A stretch of DNA of 64,000 bases from Dendrobium chrysotoxum (lineage: Eukaryota; Streptophyta; Magnoliopsida; Asparagales; Orchidaceae): positions 38,743,774 to 38,807,773 of the forward strand of contig CM034314.1 of NCBI GenBank assembly GCA_019925795.1. The letters run 5' to 3'. Positions within the stretch are counted from its first letter, which is position 1; every line of letters starts with the position of its first letter. A model generated the notes under the pieces. The model had not been told where the DNA came from. It did not search any database and worked only from the letters and a program-made list of their open reading frames with translations. Made by a program: the position numbers and the translations under genes. This document shows positions 1 to 11,447 of the stretch, piece after piece.

Positions 1-400
1 TTTTTCAAAAATACGGTGGTGTCTACGCTCCATTTAACAAAGGTTCTTTTTAAGAGAAATGTGCTTAACCTTTCATATCATGCCCTGGGTGCTTGTTTTA
101 GTTCATATAATGCCTTTTTTAATTTGAATAGATGATTAGAAAATTGTGAGTTTTCAAAGCATGGGGATTGTTCAACATGACATCTTCTTTTATTACCCCA
201 TATAAAAAGGCACTTTTGACATACATTTGGTACAGTTTGAATCCCTTAAAATAGGAAAAAGGTTAGTAGCACCCTAATAGCTTCCAATCTAGCTACAGGG
301 GTAAAGGTATCTTCAAAGTCAATTCCTTCTATCTAGTTATACCCCTTAGCCACTAATCTTGCCTTATTTCTCACCACTATACCTTTCCTTCAAAATTATA
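1..400 (-). pseudogene. Copia reverse transcriptase (RVT_2) remnant
   Basis: Minus-strand translation shows copia RT landmarks in the correct order: a segment reading DFEDTFTPVARLEAIR at about 265-325, then FKLYQMYVKSAFLYG at about 195-245, then LKKALYELKQAPRA at about 50-115. These belong to the N-terminal half of the RVT_2 domain, which copies element RNA into cDNA. The segments lie in different frames and contain stop codons (for example within the tract that should link to the first motif), so the gene is dead. The YVDD catalytic motif would lie beyond position 1 and cannot be seen. Confidence 0.85.
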
Positions 401-411
401 GATTCTACTCC

Positions 412-906
412 TTAGGAGACTTCCACTACTTCTTTTTCTTCCACCATAGACCCTCCAAAATTATCAGATTCATCAAAAATAATATGAGTGGTCTCCTCTA
501 CTACTAGTATCCTTTTATTGAAGACACTATAGGATTTTCTAATATTTGAGTAACCTAGGAACACTCCTTTATTAGATTTTGGGTCAAACTTTCCTAGTTG
601 AGACTTCCCATTATTTAGAATGAACACTTTACATCTAAAGACATGAAGGTGAGAAAGGTTGGGTGTCCTACCCTTAAGGATTTCATAGGGTGTCTTGTTC
701 AGCTTGGATCTAACATTAACTCTATTCATAACATAACAGGCTGTATTCACACTTCTACCCAGAAGTATTTATGAAGTGAGTATTCAGCTAATATGGCTCT
801 ATCAACTTCTACCAGGGTCTTATTTTTTTCTTTTAGCTATCCCATTCTATTGAGGGGTCCTAGGAGTTAAAATGTTATGATCTATCCCTTGCTCCTTATA
901 ATAAGA
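412..906 (-). pseudogene. Copia integrase, end of core and C-terminal region, remnant
   Basis: The open part, 412-750, encodes 112 residues beginning MNTACYVMNRV and including the typical copia integrase tail: PYEILKGRTPNLSHLHVFRC, then KGVFLGYS. Upstream (751-906) an alternating-frame translation gives the end of the integrase catalytic core, with the conserved tract around TPRTPQ and NGIAKRK, broken by stops and a frameshift. Integrase inserts element cDNA into the chromosome. The N-terminal zinc domain and most of the catalytic core are absent, cut off at 907 by a later LTR insertion. Confidence 0.88.
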
Positions 907-1650
907 TGTTGACCTCATTTTTGTATGAGGTCACTAGAACCCCTACAAACTCCAGATAAATCCTGACACTTAATTAGTCTAGCCTCTAGACCATTCTAGA
1001 CCTTAGGATCTTCCTAGACTTCAGACCCTAGGATTTACCCACGCTCTAGATCAATCTAGACCCCAGGATTGATTCAGATTTTATATCAATCCATATTTAA
1101 ATTAATCTAAACCTCAATCAAGACCTTAATCCATAATTTTAAGTCAAACCTCAATCAAATATGCATCCTTCAATCAATCAAGCTTCCAATCAACCTTCAA
1201 TTAATTTTCAATCAAATTTTGATCACATTCCATCCAGTCCGTAATCTACACTTCAATCAAATCTTCAATCACACTTCAGTCTAGTCTCATTTAAAACTTC
1301 AAACATTAAGTTTTCAATAAATATAAAACTTTAAATCAAGTTCAATCGAGCATCATTAAGTTAGTTTGAATAAATTCTAGTGCTTTTTTAACATCGACGG
1401 CTTCGATCGATTTAATTCAATGTGTCCTGACTCAACTCAAGTGCAAATTACTTTTTGATTTTAATCGATTCAATTTGAGTCAAATTAATTTCGATGAAGG
1501 CAAATTTGCTATATCAATTTAAATTGAAATGCTACTTGATGAATTTGGTTTGTATAATTCCACATTTCTTCTCCAATTTAGCTCTCTAAATCTTTTTGAT
1601 TTTAGCATTTAATATCAACTATCCGATTAAGTTTTGAAGGCTAAATATTT
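907..1650 (+). mobile_element. 5' part of a gypsy-type (Ogre-like) LTR
   Basis: Begins TGTTGACCTCATTTTTG at 907, the same terminus as the LTRs at 9150, 30211 and 43990, including the 9-bp inverted repeat TGACCTCAT / ATGAGGTCA. It then shows the same run of 'agaccctaggatc'-like short repeats. Similarity to the other copies fades around 1600-1700, so the right boundary is uncertain. It interrupts a copia integrase; the 5 bp before it (902-906, taaga) would be one copy of the TSD, and I found no partner. Confidence 0.7.
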
Positions 1651-3744
1651 TTTTTATTCATTCTTGTAGTATTAGGTTTAGCGATCACTGGAGCAGATCA
1701 TCCATCTCATTCCCATAGGAAGCCACCCTTTTGATATATTTGTTACTAGGGTCGGCTAAAATAAGGAGGCTACTCTCATTTCATGATCTCTCCCTAACAC
1801 CTCCAGCCCCTCCTTCCTCTTGTCCATTCGACCAAGCAAAAGGAAGAAGAAGACTCAAAGGTCTGGCCAAGTGGAGCTATTGCTAGGGTCATCCAAGACT
1901 AGAGTTCTTAGAAATGGCAGGCTGAACCAATCCACCCAGGAGCAGTGATTTGTGCAATCCAGATGAGGCGATTTGTTCATTTGGGAGAGCAACCATTCTT
2001 CTTCTTTTGTCTCTGGTTTTCCCTTTCAATCACATAGGAACAATAATCGATTCTCATATATCAAGCAAGAATAATCAATCTCCTTCCTTCCCCGTATAAG
2101 AACAATGACGATATGGATTATTTATTTCTCCTAAATCAAATGGCTGCACCTTTTCTTGATCACAAATCAGATAGCTGCAATACTTTTCTATCCTTGTAGA
2201 TTGAATGTATGTGAATAACTTCAGGAATTCAATAAGCTTGTATATAAGTTCTTTGAATCCAGTTATCTATGTTCTTTATCCATTTTTAATCTCTATTAAT
2301 GTGCATATTTCAAGTCCTTTATTATAAGAGTTGTGAATAGGGCTTGCACTTTGCTGTTACTATTCGTTCTGGTAGCTATAATGTGGCATAAGGCTATAAT
2401 AACTCTTTCAATACTCAGCTCTACTGCTGATTGGTCAAATCCAGTATATTTAATTTGTGTGGCTCATAACTTTTAGTTTGCTTGAGGGAAGAATGCTTAA
2501 ATTAGATGGTTTAAAAGCAATGATTTGTTGGAAATAAATGGTGGACACTAAACTAATAAAATTAGTTGCTACTATAGAGCAGCTTTTGGGATTTGTTGAC
2601 TATTTGTATTAGTGCTCCTATCACTTGCCTGCAGGTTGATGATCAAGGTTTGGTGAATAAATTCGTATAAACGTAATGGAAGCCATTTGGTTGATGTTCT
2701 ATAACGAATCTGCCAATAAAGCTATTGGACTATTTCATTTCAATCATTAATTTCTTATCAGATTTTTATGGAGATAAAGGATTAAAATGAGGTTGCTTTG
2801 TTTTATTCATTTCATATATTAATTGATGGATTATGAGTAGTTTCCTCTTATTTTAAAAGCTCTCTACTCCAATATCCTTTGTAGAATTTACAACCTTCCA
2901 CTAGACAGATTATGAAGCATGGTGTTGGTTTGGTTCTGAGAAATTTTTTTTACTTTAAACGAATTAGATTGAAATATAGAGGACTTTATATACTCATGCT
3001 TCAATATTTATTAGATTTGTATAGTCATGTTTGAACGTTTTTATCACATTTTTTATAAGGGGATTATGCAATATTTGATATCAAGGATATCTAAATTTTG
3101 TTGAAAAGCATCTATGGACGCTTTTGATGCAATGTCATGCCTTTACTATGAGAATTCATGCTTTGGTTAAATATAAATATATACATGTTTTGCCCTTCAA
3201 GATCACACATCTATATACATTTGCAATATATGAGAAATGTTGGAAATGGTGTTTTATTCTTATTAATGGTGGCTTAGTCATTTGTTGTTATAGCCGTCTA
3301 TACTCTCAGCTTTGTAAAGGCACTTTTATTTGTCTTGCTCTCTTTCTTGAGAAGTATGATAGAAAGAAATGCGTATATTTATGGTGATGATGGGTGGTGT
3401 TTGCTCTCCTATCATTGTTTGTGACAAAACATAGATAGCTGATACATTCATCTATATTTTGTACTTGGCTAAAACCTTCTTAAAGATAGTTTTATAGTTT
3501 ATCATTGAGAAGAAGCATTACAGCTCATGAATGGCATTAAATCAAAACTGGTCATGTTCAGATATGACTTGTGGCTAGTTTGGATAAATTCATAGATGAA
3601 TTTGTATGTAAATTACTTTGAGATGGATTTGAAAAATCTCTTAGAGAATGGTTTAATGAGAAATTTGACTGTCTCGGTTGGGAATGCCTGTTATTCTTCT
3701 TTTCCATAGTAGTGTGTCAGCTTTGAATTTTTAGCAAGTGGTGG
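1651..3744. other. Unclassified T-rich stretch without coding
   Basis: No convincing gene. About 1680-2060 is pyrimidine-rich and looks like a leader or promoter region; 2100-3740 is T-rich and intron-like. An 87-codon open frame at 3124-3387 (+) has no recognisable motif. It could be the lineage-specific middle of the LTR that starts at 907, or unrelated DNA. It ends at about 3745, where a gypsy LTR in the opposite orientation begins. Confidence 0.4.
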
Positions 3745-6700
3745 TTGTATATGTTGAAGTTAAGGTTTAAGGATTAGTTAAAGATTGATTAGTTAAGGTT
3801 TAAGGAGTTAAATGCTTTTGATTGGTTTAGTTAGTTACTGATTTCAGAACAAATTTATTTAAGTTTGTTATCAACCAATTCATGGCGTTGTTTCATAGGC
3901 TCGAGGAACTAAGCCTCCTTAGGACACGTAGCCCCACGGCCCGAGATAGTCCAGCCTAAAAACCTGGTAGATATAGTTGAATTAAAAATTTTAATTTGGT
4001 TAAATCATTAATAATCAATTGATTTTAAGGTTTTACACTCCATTGAATCCATTCATGAGTTATTTTACAGGCTCGAGGACTAGGCCTCCTTAGGACACTT
4101 AGCCCCACTGCCCGAGGTAGTCTATCCTAAAAACTTCATCTTTGGAGTGGTTGTTGTGTATTAAAGGGTTGGTTGAATGATTTTAATGTTGATTAATATT
4201 TGCTAGAAATTTAGATGATTTTTGAAATTTCGGAATTTTTCTGGATTATTTTAATCATTAAATTTAGGAGCCAAATTTTGACTTTTTGATTAAAGTTGAT
4301 TTTTGGGATTTTAATATTTTTATTAAATACTAGGCCTTAAGATGAGTAATTTGACTATAAGTTTGGTAGATTTTGATTTTTTTACATTTAGTTAAAAATT
4401 TTTAAAATTTGAACGATTGTTTAACCTAAAGTTGACTAAAAAGTTAACTTTTTGATTAAGGTGGAATTCTAGAGTTTTGATATTTTTCTCAAATACTAGA
4501 CTTAAAAAGGAGTAATTAGGCTTCGAGTTTGCTAGAATTGGATTTTTCTATATTTAATTATGATTTTTTAAGTTTAAGTTAAAATATGAACTAGAGTTGA
4601 CCAAAAAGTTAACTTTTTGGTTTAAGTGATTTTTGATAATTTCATATTTTTAATAAATATTAGACCTTACATGGAGTATAATGCCATTGAGTTTGCTCAA
4701 TTTGGAGTTTTCTACAATGACTTATAATTTTTTGAAGTTTTAACCTAATTTTTAAATACGGTTGACGAGAGAGTTAACTTTTTGACTTTTACCTGTTTCT
4801 GTTAGTTTGTTATTTTTAGAAAATACTAGACGAAAAATGAAGTTGAATGACACTAAGTTTAGTTAATTTAGATTTTTCTAGAATTAGTTATGATTTTTCA
4901 AAGTTTGGTCATTTAATTATTTTTTAAATTATTTGATTAAGAAGGTTTTGATTGTTTTAATCAAAACTCATCCTAATCTGCATGGAATCACTCCTTAAGG
5001 TTAGGGACGACTCATGGGAGTGTTTTCAGGTGTTTAGAATATATTTGGAATTTTAAATAATTTTTAATTATTTTATTTAATTAAATATTAATTTCCACTA
5101 AAACTTAAATTAAAGTTAAATTAAAGGTCCATTTATGGAGTTTTATTTTTCCTAAATAAAGGATCAATTTCAAGTCATTTTGATATATTATTTATAATTT
5201 TTAGATTTAATTTTGATTTATTATAGTTTTTTTAAGTTTCTTGGTCCCTAAAAGGGCTGAATTTTGACTTGCTTAATTTTTAAATAATGACCTCCAAATC
5301 GAGTGAAATTTGGACGTAACGTGTAAAATGCCACTAAGTTTATTGTTCTCAATTTTCACCCCTCTTGGGTGTTTGTATAATTTCCTAGAATTTTTCTAAG
5401 TTAAATAGACATTATCCTTAATTATTTTTCTTAGGTGTCACTAGTGTTCAACTGGGTTTGAAACTTTAGTGACCAAACACTGGGAGATATACATGCATAC
5501 CACAGGATATAGATAGCCTAATTTTAAGAATTTGAAGTGTTATGAATTTTCAAAGTTTTGGGTGCAAAATGGACCCATTACTCTATAAATTCACATCACA
5601 TCAATCCCTTAAGCATTCTGACCTAGAAAAAATGCAAGGGATGCCTAAAATGCTCAATTATTTTTCACCAAAATTTTGGTCTATTTTTACCACTAGATTA
5701 AAATAAAATTACAAAATTTGGATTTCAATAAACCCAAATAACTTATTATACAGAGATCAAAATTTTATGATTTTAATTTTAGTAAATAATAGAGCTCAAG
5801 CCCTTTCCAAAGAGCCTAAGAACACTCACTTTGGTAAAAAAATGGATTTTGTGTGAATTTTTAAAGTTCTAAGCATTAATTTAATTTTTTAAATGATTTT
5901 TAATCATTTTCAATCATTAGTTTGGCAGCGGCAATGATTGCCCCATCATTGTGCCAATTTGAAATATGGTGCGCCACGACATGCCACTTAACCATATCAA
6001 ACGGTTAGCTCAACCGTCCAATTTGCCGTGGGTTAATCCAGTGGAAAAGATCACTCCACGTTAATGTACAAATGATCAAATGACCCGAGTTTGAATGTCG
6101 GTGGAGTCACTGGTTCAGCGGGTGTGATGTGGCACTCTATGAGTCATCCGATCGCACAAAAGACTCAATCGGACTGCCCAGATTGAGCTGAATTCAATAG
6201 TTCAAAAATGAGTTGAATCTTTAAATGCCCATAACTCTCAAAATACTCAACCAAATTCAATTAATTTTGAAACACATGTTTGGAGGCTTCATGTGTTATA
6301 GATTTTCTATAGTTTCAAATCAAAGTTTAAGAGAAAAGTTGAGATATCTTACAATCATATGATAGATTTTGATGCTCTTTTGCATGTTGGAAAGGTAATT
6401 AAATCCTCTACAACTTTGCTGAAGAGTCTAGGAGCTATTGATAGCTGCATTGGATTTTGCTACAACAAATATATTTTCTCTCTCATTCTCTCTCTCTCTT
6501 CTCAAATTGAGTTTTTTAGCTTTTCAACAGCTTAGGGAATGGCTGGTGGGCTTTTCTTATAGCTAGAGAGGTTGGGTGATGACTGGAAAGGGATAGAGGC
6601 TGCTGAAATGGGAGATTTTGGAAAGGATAGGATGATGCTAAAGCTTTGAGTCAAAATCACTCTTATCCCTTCCCCTTAATGATTGTTCGCCCTAATTAAT

Positions 6701-8177
6701 AGAGAGAAGAACCTTAGGGTGCAGCCAAGTACTCCTTCTAGCTACTTAAATGCATGGATACATGGAGTTATTAGAAGAATTTGACTTGCCAAGGTGCCAA
6801 AGCCAACTAAGCTTATAAGTTTGACTTATTTGACTATTTTGACCAGTCAACTATTCATTTGACTGATGAGGTCACAAGGGAGAAGTCTTAAGTGCTAGCA
6901 AGATCTTTTGAAAGAGATTAGAAGCAATCCACTTAGAGTTTGAGTGAGTAAACACACACATGTGTATGAAAGGAAGTTTGACCAAATATATTAAGTTGAC
7001 TTAGTCAACTTCACTTTAGTTTGATTGACTAATGGCTAGGGTAAGTCTAGATTATGGGTTGGATTTTGTTTAAGGCATGCAATAAAATAGATTTGAGAAT
7101 TTAAGAGGGTTTGAATTGGTCGAATGGGTTGGATTGACCTTTTTAACCCTTACAAGGAAATTAGGTCAACCTAGGTTGACTTGGTCAATCAAGTTGATCT
7201 AGGACCTAGGCTTAGGCTCAATAGTTTTAAAATGATATCTTGAGTCTATTGGAGATGATCCTACGATTTGGAGAATTCAATTCAGTCAAAATGATTATTT
7301 AGGCCCTTGGAGGGCATTTAGGTCAACCTTGGTTGACTTGGTCAACTAGGTTGACCAAGGGGCTGGGATTGGGTCCAACATGTTTATTTTGATATTTGGA
7401 ATTAAATGGAAGTGGTTCCATCCAAAGATAAGGTCATTTGATTCAAAATGACTATTTATACCCCTTAGGGATATTTTGGTCATTTTGGATTAACATGGTC
7501 AACCAGGCTTGACCAAGGTCTAGGTTTTAGTCCTATGCACTCCTAATGATGATTAGGATGCACTGGAAAAGTTTTTGGGATTAATTTGAAAAGGCTATGT
7601 TGGAGTTTAAAAAACTTCAAAACTGCCCTTTAGGGGCATTTTGGTCATTTTGACCCCTGATCAACTGGGGTCAAAATGGGTCCACAAAAATACAATTTAC
7701 TGCTCAACATGACATAATCAGGAGTCTGGAAGTGATTAGATGCTTTGGAAAAAGCTCAAAGATCAGGTTCCACTAAGGGCCAACTCTAGTGGTATATGCC
7801 GTAAATATTTAAAGGTTTTATGGCCTTTGGATTTCAATTAAGTTTCTAGGATTAGAGACCTCAGAATGAGCTCACATTTTGTGGGTAGACCCTATGGACA
7901 TGCCTAATAAATATGTAATTGATATATCTTAATTCAGGGTCATTTTATTGGGGCTTGAAGTGTTTGAAACATCTCTGAAAAAGGCTTTCATGACCTAAGC
8001 CTTTAGACTTGGACTTTGGGTTTAAAAATCTTGATTTGAGCTAGATTGTGAATTTGATTACATGAATTTAAATTAAATAAAAGACTAGGCTTATTTGAAT
8101 CAGGATTAATTCTAGGGTTTGTGTTGATCTAGGATATGTATTGGTCCTAGTGGCCTCATACAAAAATGAGGACAATA
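3745..8177 (-). repeat. 3' LTR (truncated) of the oldest, minus-strand gypsy element
   Basis: Reverse complement of the LTRs at 9150 and 30211. It starts, in its own orientation, with TATTGTCCTCATTTTTG at 8177, a mutated form of the family terminus. It contains in order the 'gaccaaaatgccctt' tract (about 7620-7680), a GA microsatellite (about 6475-6505) and the duplicated GC-rich motif (3895-3965 and 4066-4138). The last ~2.4 kb of the LTR, including the conserved hairpin seen in other copies, is missing at the 3745 junction. The adjacent 8178-9149 tandem array is the 3' UTR of the same element. Confidence 0.8.
3895..4138 (-). repeat. Duplicated GC-rich motif within the LTR
   Basis: Two direct copies (3895-3965, 4066-4138) of a GC-rich block: gctcgagga, then cctccttaggacac, then tagccccac, then cccgag. 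Both stand out from the surrounding AT-rich LTR. The same pair recurs in three other LTR copies of the window. Confidence 0.75.
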
Positions 8178-9149
8178 AATGGACCCCCATTATATGTAGT
8201 AGAATAAAATTCTACTGCACATATTTGCATTGACTGAATTGAAAGGTTAAGATTGGAATTTTGATTCTAAGGGAAAGTAAAAGCTATTCCTAAAGAATCA
8301 AGTTTAAATTGATACTAGGGTAGTGTCATGGAGGGTGTATTATACCACTAGTAGATATAATTCTAAGGAAGGAAAGAACATATCCCTAATGAGAAGAAGA
8401 TTAAATAATCGTATAGGAAGGAAGAACTCTTAAATACAGAGGATTGAGTTTTAATTGATACTAGGATAGTAACATAAGGGGCATACACTACCACTAGTAG
8501 ATCTAATCCTAAGGAAGGAAAGATACTAAGCTTAAGGAGAAGAAGATTGAATGATCATATAGGAAGAAAGAACTCCTAATTATGAATGACCGAGTTTGAA
8601 CTTGAGATTAGGATGATTCCACAAAGGGCGTGATTCGTCAGTAGTGGATGATCTTGTGGAGAGAAAACATGCTCTACATAAATGATTGCATATGGATTTT
8701 GAAACTAGGATGGTGCCATAATGGACATACTTCATCACTTATGAATAATTATGAGGGGAGGAAACTTGTCCCACACAAAGGATCAAATCTAGATTTTAAA
8801 ACTAGGATGGTGCCACAACAGGCATTCTCCATCACTAATAGATGATCATGTGGGGAGGAAACTTGCTCAACACAAAGTACTAAATCTAAATTTTAAAATT
8901 AGGATAGTGCCACAATGGGCATACTCCATCACTAGTGGATGATCATGTGGGGAGAAAACTTCCTCCACACAAAGGATCAAATATAGATTTTAAAATTAGG
9001 ATGGTGCCACAATGGGTGTACTCCATCACTAATGAATGTTTATGTGAGGGGAAAACTTGCTCCACATAAAGGATCAAATCTAGATGTTGAAACTAAGATG
9101 ATGCCACAACGGGCGTACTGCATCACTAGTGGATGATCATGTAGGGAGG
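8178..9149 (-). repeat. Gypsy 3' UTR with ~97-bp tandem array (left half)
   Basis: Tandem units in reverse orientation. Each carries the blocks actaggatggtgcca, catactccatcac, tagtggatgatcatg and tggggagg, clearest at 8645-9149 and more degenerate at 8250-8645. The array lies directly against the 3' LTR. It is cut at 9149 by insertion of a solo LTR and resumes at 29868, where the next bases of the unit continue. Small open frames here (for example 8648-8845) are artefacts of the repeat. Confidence 0.85.
9145..9149. repeat. Target-site duplication GGAGG (left copy)
   Basis: GGAGG directly before the LTR terminus TG at 9150; identical to 29863-29867 directly after the LTR terminus CA. The flanking array unit reads through if the insertion and one TSD copy are ignored. 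Confidence 0.85.
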
Positions 9150-10572
9150 TGTTGACCTCATTTTTATATGAGGTCACCAGGACCAATCCAGTCTCCAGAC
9201 TTATTTAGGCCCTAGGATCCACCTAGACCTTAGACCAATTGAGACCCTATGATCCATCTAGACCCTATGATCTACCCAGATCTCTGTTCAATCCAGTTCA
9301 AATTAAACTCATACTTCAAACCTATCCAGACTCACAGCCTATGCAATATCAATTCCAGTTCAAACCTTGATTCTGCCTCTGATCTAGCCTCAATCCTATC
9401 CAATCACTTATAATCATCCAAATAATCATAAATGATTTGGATAATTTAATTCCAGTCATTCAAACCCAAAATTTAAATCAAATCTAGATTTTTAGACCAA
9501 ATCTCAAATCAAAAGGCTTAGGTCCTGAAAGCATTTTTAGGGATTTTTCAAACACCATAAACCCCAACCAAATGAACTCAAATTTAGAGTATATCAATTG
9601 CATATAGATAGGACATGTCTATAGAGGCAACCCTCCAAATTTGAGCTAATTCTGAGGTCTCTAACATCTAAAATGGAATTAATTTCCAAAGGCTATAATA
9701 TTTACGGCCTACGCCACTAGACCTACCACCCAATAGATCTTGACCTTGGAGCTTTCTTCTAAGTGTCTAATCACATCTATATTCTTGATTATGATCTCTT
9801 AAGTATTAAACTATATTTTTGTGGACCCACTTGACCAGGGGTCAAAATGACCAAAATGCCCTTTAGGGCAATTTTGAACTCTTTAAACTTCAACACGACC
9901 TTTTAAAATTAAATCTCAAAAATTCCACCAATGTATCCTAAACATTATTAGGAGTGTATGGGATTCAAGCCCAAATCCTGGTCAGGTCTTGTTGACCAGG
10001 TCAAGATTTTTTGACCCAAATACCCCTTATGGGGTGTGAACAGACATTTTGAACCAAATGATCTCCAAATTATATGAGACCAGTTCCAACATATTTTAAA
10101 TATCAAACCAAACCTATTAGACCCAAACCCAGGGATTGGGTCAACCTGGTTGACCAAGTTTGAAAGTTTGTGTAGGTTGTTAAACCTAATAGAACTGTCT
10201 CAAAGCTAACCAAGAGGGGGGAGGGTGAATTAGTAATTAAAAAATTCTTAGATTTTTAAAAATAGTTTCTTGAAAACTTAATCAATGATCCATAAAATAT
10301 GTACTTGATTAGATATGATTATCATAAAATATTTTTTAACCATAAAACTTTAAAGTACTAAAAAATAAAAATGCAGAAAAAGTAAAGTGAGTAGAAGAAT
10401 ACTAAATTTTATAGTGATTTGATCCAAATTTGACCTAAGTCCACTCCCTGAAGACTTCTTCTCCAAGTATTGCACTAGATCAATATGACTCTCCTTTTGC
10501 TCCCACAGCAAGGAAGAGAAGCCCTTATAAACTCTCTTTCTCCAACCTGGTGTGGTAGAGAATCGATGCCTT

Positions 10573-10765
10573 TTACACTCTCCAAGTGATGGCAGCATAC
10601 TGTCATGTCCTTTTTCACCCTCCTGGTGAAGGCAGAGAACCCACATCCTTTCTCACCCTCCTAGTGACGGTAGAGTACCGTCATCCTTTTTTACCCTCCT
10701 AGTGAAGGTAGAGTACCTATGCATCCTTTTTCACCCTCTTAGTAAAGGCAAAAGGTCTTGCACGA
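10573..10765. repeat. ~38-bp tandem repeats in the copia LTR
   Basis: Five imperfect copies of a unit containing ttcaccctcctagtgaaggtagag. The clearest starts are at 10615, 10653, 10691 and 10730, a period of 38-39 bp. The first copy is more diverged. Confidence 0.8.
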
Positions 10766-11046
10766 TATTAAAAATCTTCTCTAAAAAGTCTCCAGAGGAG
10801 ATGGGAAAAAATTAGAAGGAGATAAAAAGATCCTTTCTTTGGGTAACCTTGTGAATCCCACACAACTCCCCCTCACTAGATCTATCACACTTCACTCTCA
10901 TAATCTCTGCCAAACACTCACACTCAGTGGCTACTCTCAAGAGAAATTCACAGCAAAGGTATTGTTAGTCAGTTTTTACGACTTCTTATATAGAAATACA
11001 AGAAAAATCATCTAAAAATTGAAAAGTACAAGTGAAACGACTTCAG

Positions 11047-11447
11047 ATCATATAGTACGATCGTGGATCATTTGTACAAATAGTTCAAAAAATCCTGGTA
11101 TGATCCTATACGAACCTAATTTCATACACTATCAGTTATCTGTATGAATAGACATCATATAGTATGAACAGTTAAACATTTCAAGCTTCATTTTGTACAA
11201 ACCTAATTTCATACACTGTTAATTGTCTATACCAATAAACATCGTACAGTACGAATAATTCAAAATTGAATGTATTTGTTAGGTACGATTATGTTCGAAC
11301 CATATTTCATACTCTATTGTCATTTGTATGACCTGATATCGTATAGTACAAATAGTTTAAAAATTTCAAGCCCATATTCGCCAAACTGCATTAGGGAGAA
11401 AATCTAAGTCAAATCATATAGTACGATTGCGTATCGCATAGTACGAT
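11047..11447. repeat. Reiterated 15-bp palindromes in the copia solo LTR
   Basis: Repeated near-perfect palindromes of the form ATCGTAC-A-GTACGAT: 11047-11061, a copy near 11155, one near 11240, one near 11338, and a close pair ending at 11447. The spacing is irregular. The half-site matches that in two other copia LTR families of the window. Confidence 0.7.

Larger units (their letters stand above)
1..906 (-). mobile_element. Ty1/copia pol fragment cut by an LTR insertion
   Basis: Internal part of a copia element on the minus strand, running off the left edge. Read from 906 down to 1 it gives the end of the integrase and then the core of the reverse transcriptase, the copia gene order. It stops abruptly at 906 because a gypsy-type LTR starting TGTTGACC begins at 907. 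No LTR of this copia element is in the window, so its lineage is not assigned. Confidence 0.85.

Noticed and set aside
3124..3387. 87-codon plus-strand open frame
   Set aside because: No domain, no neighbours and T-rich composition typical of non-coding DNA around it; likely chance.
8648..8845. Small open frames in the tandem array (also 41739-41939 and 41906-42124)
   Set aside because: They follow the ~97-bp repeat and exist only because the unit lacks a stop in that frame.
10350..10646. 98-codon minus-strand frame with glycine- and serine-rich sequence
   Set aside because: Lies in the repeat-bearing region of a copia solo LTR and is not kept in related LTRs.
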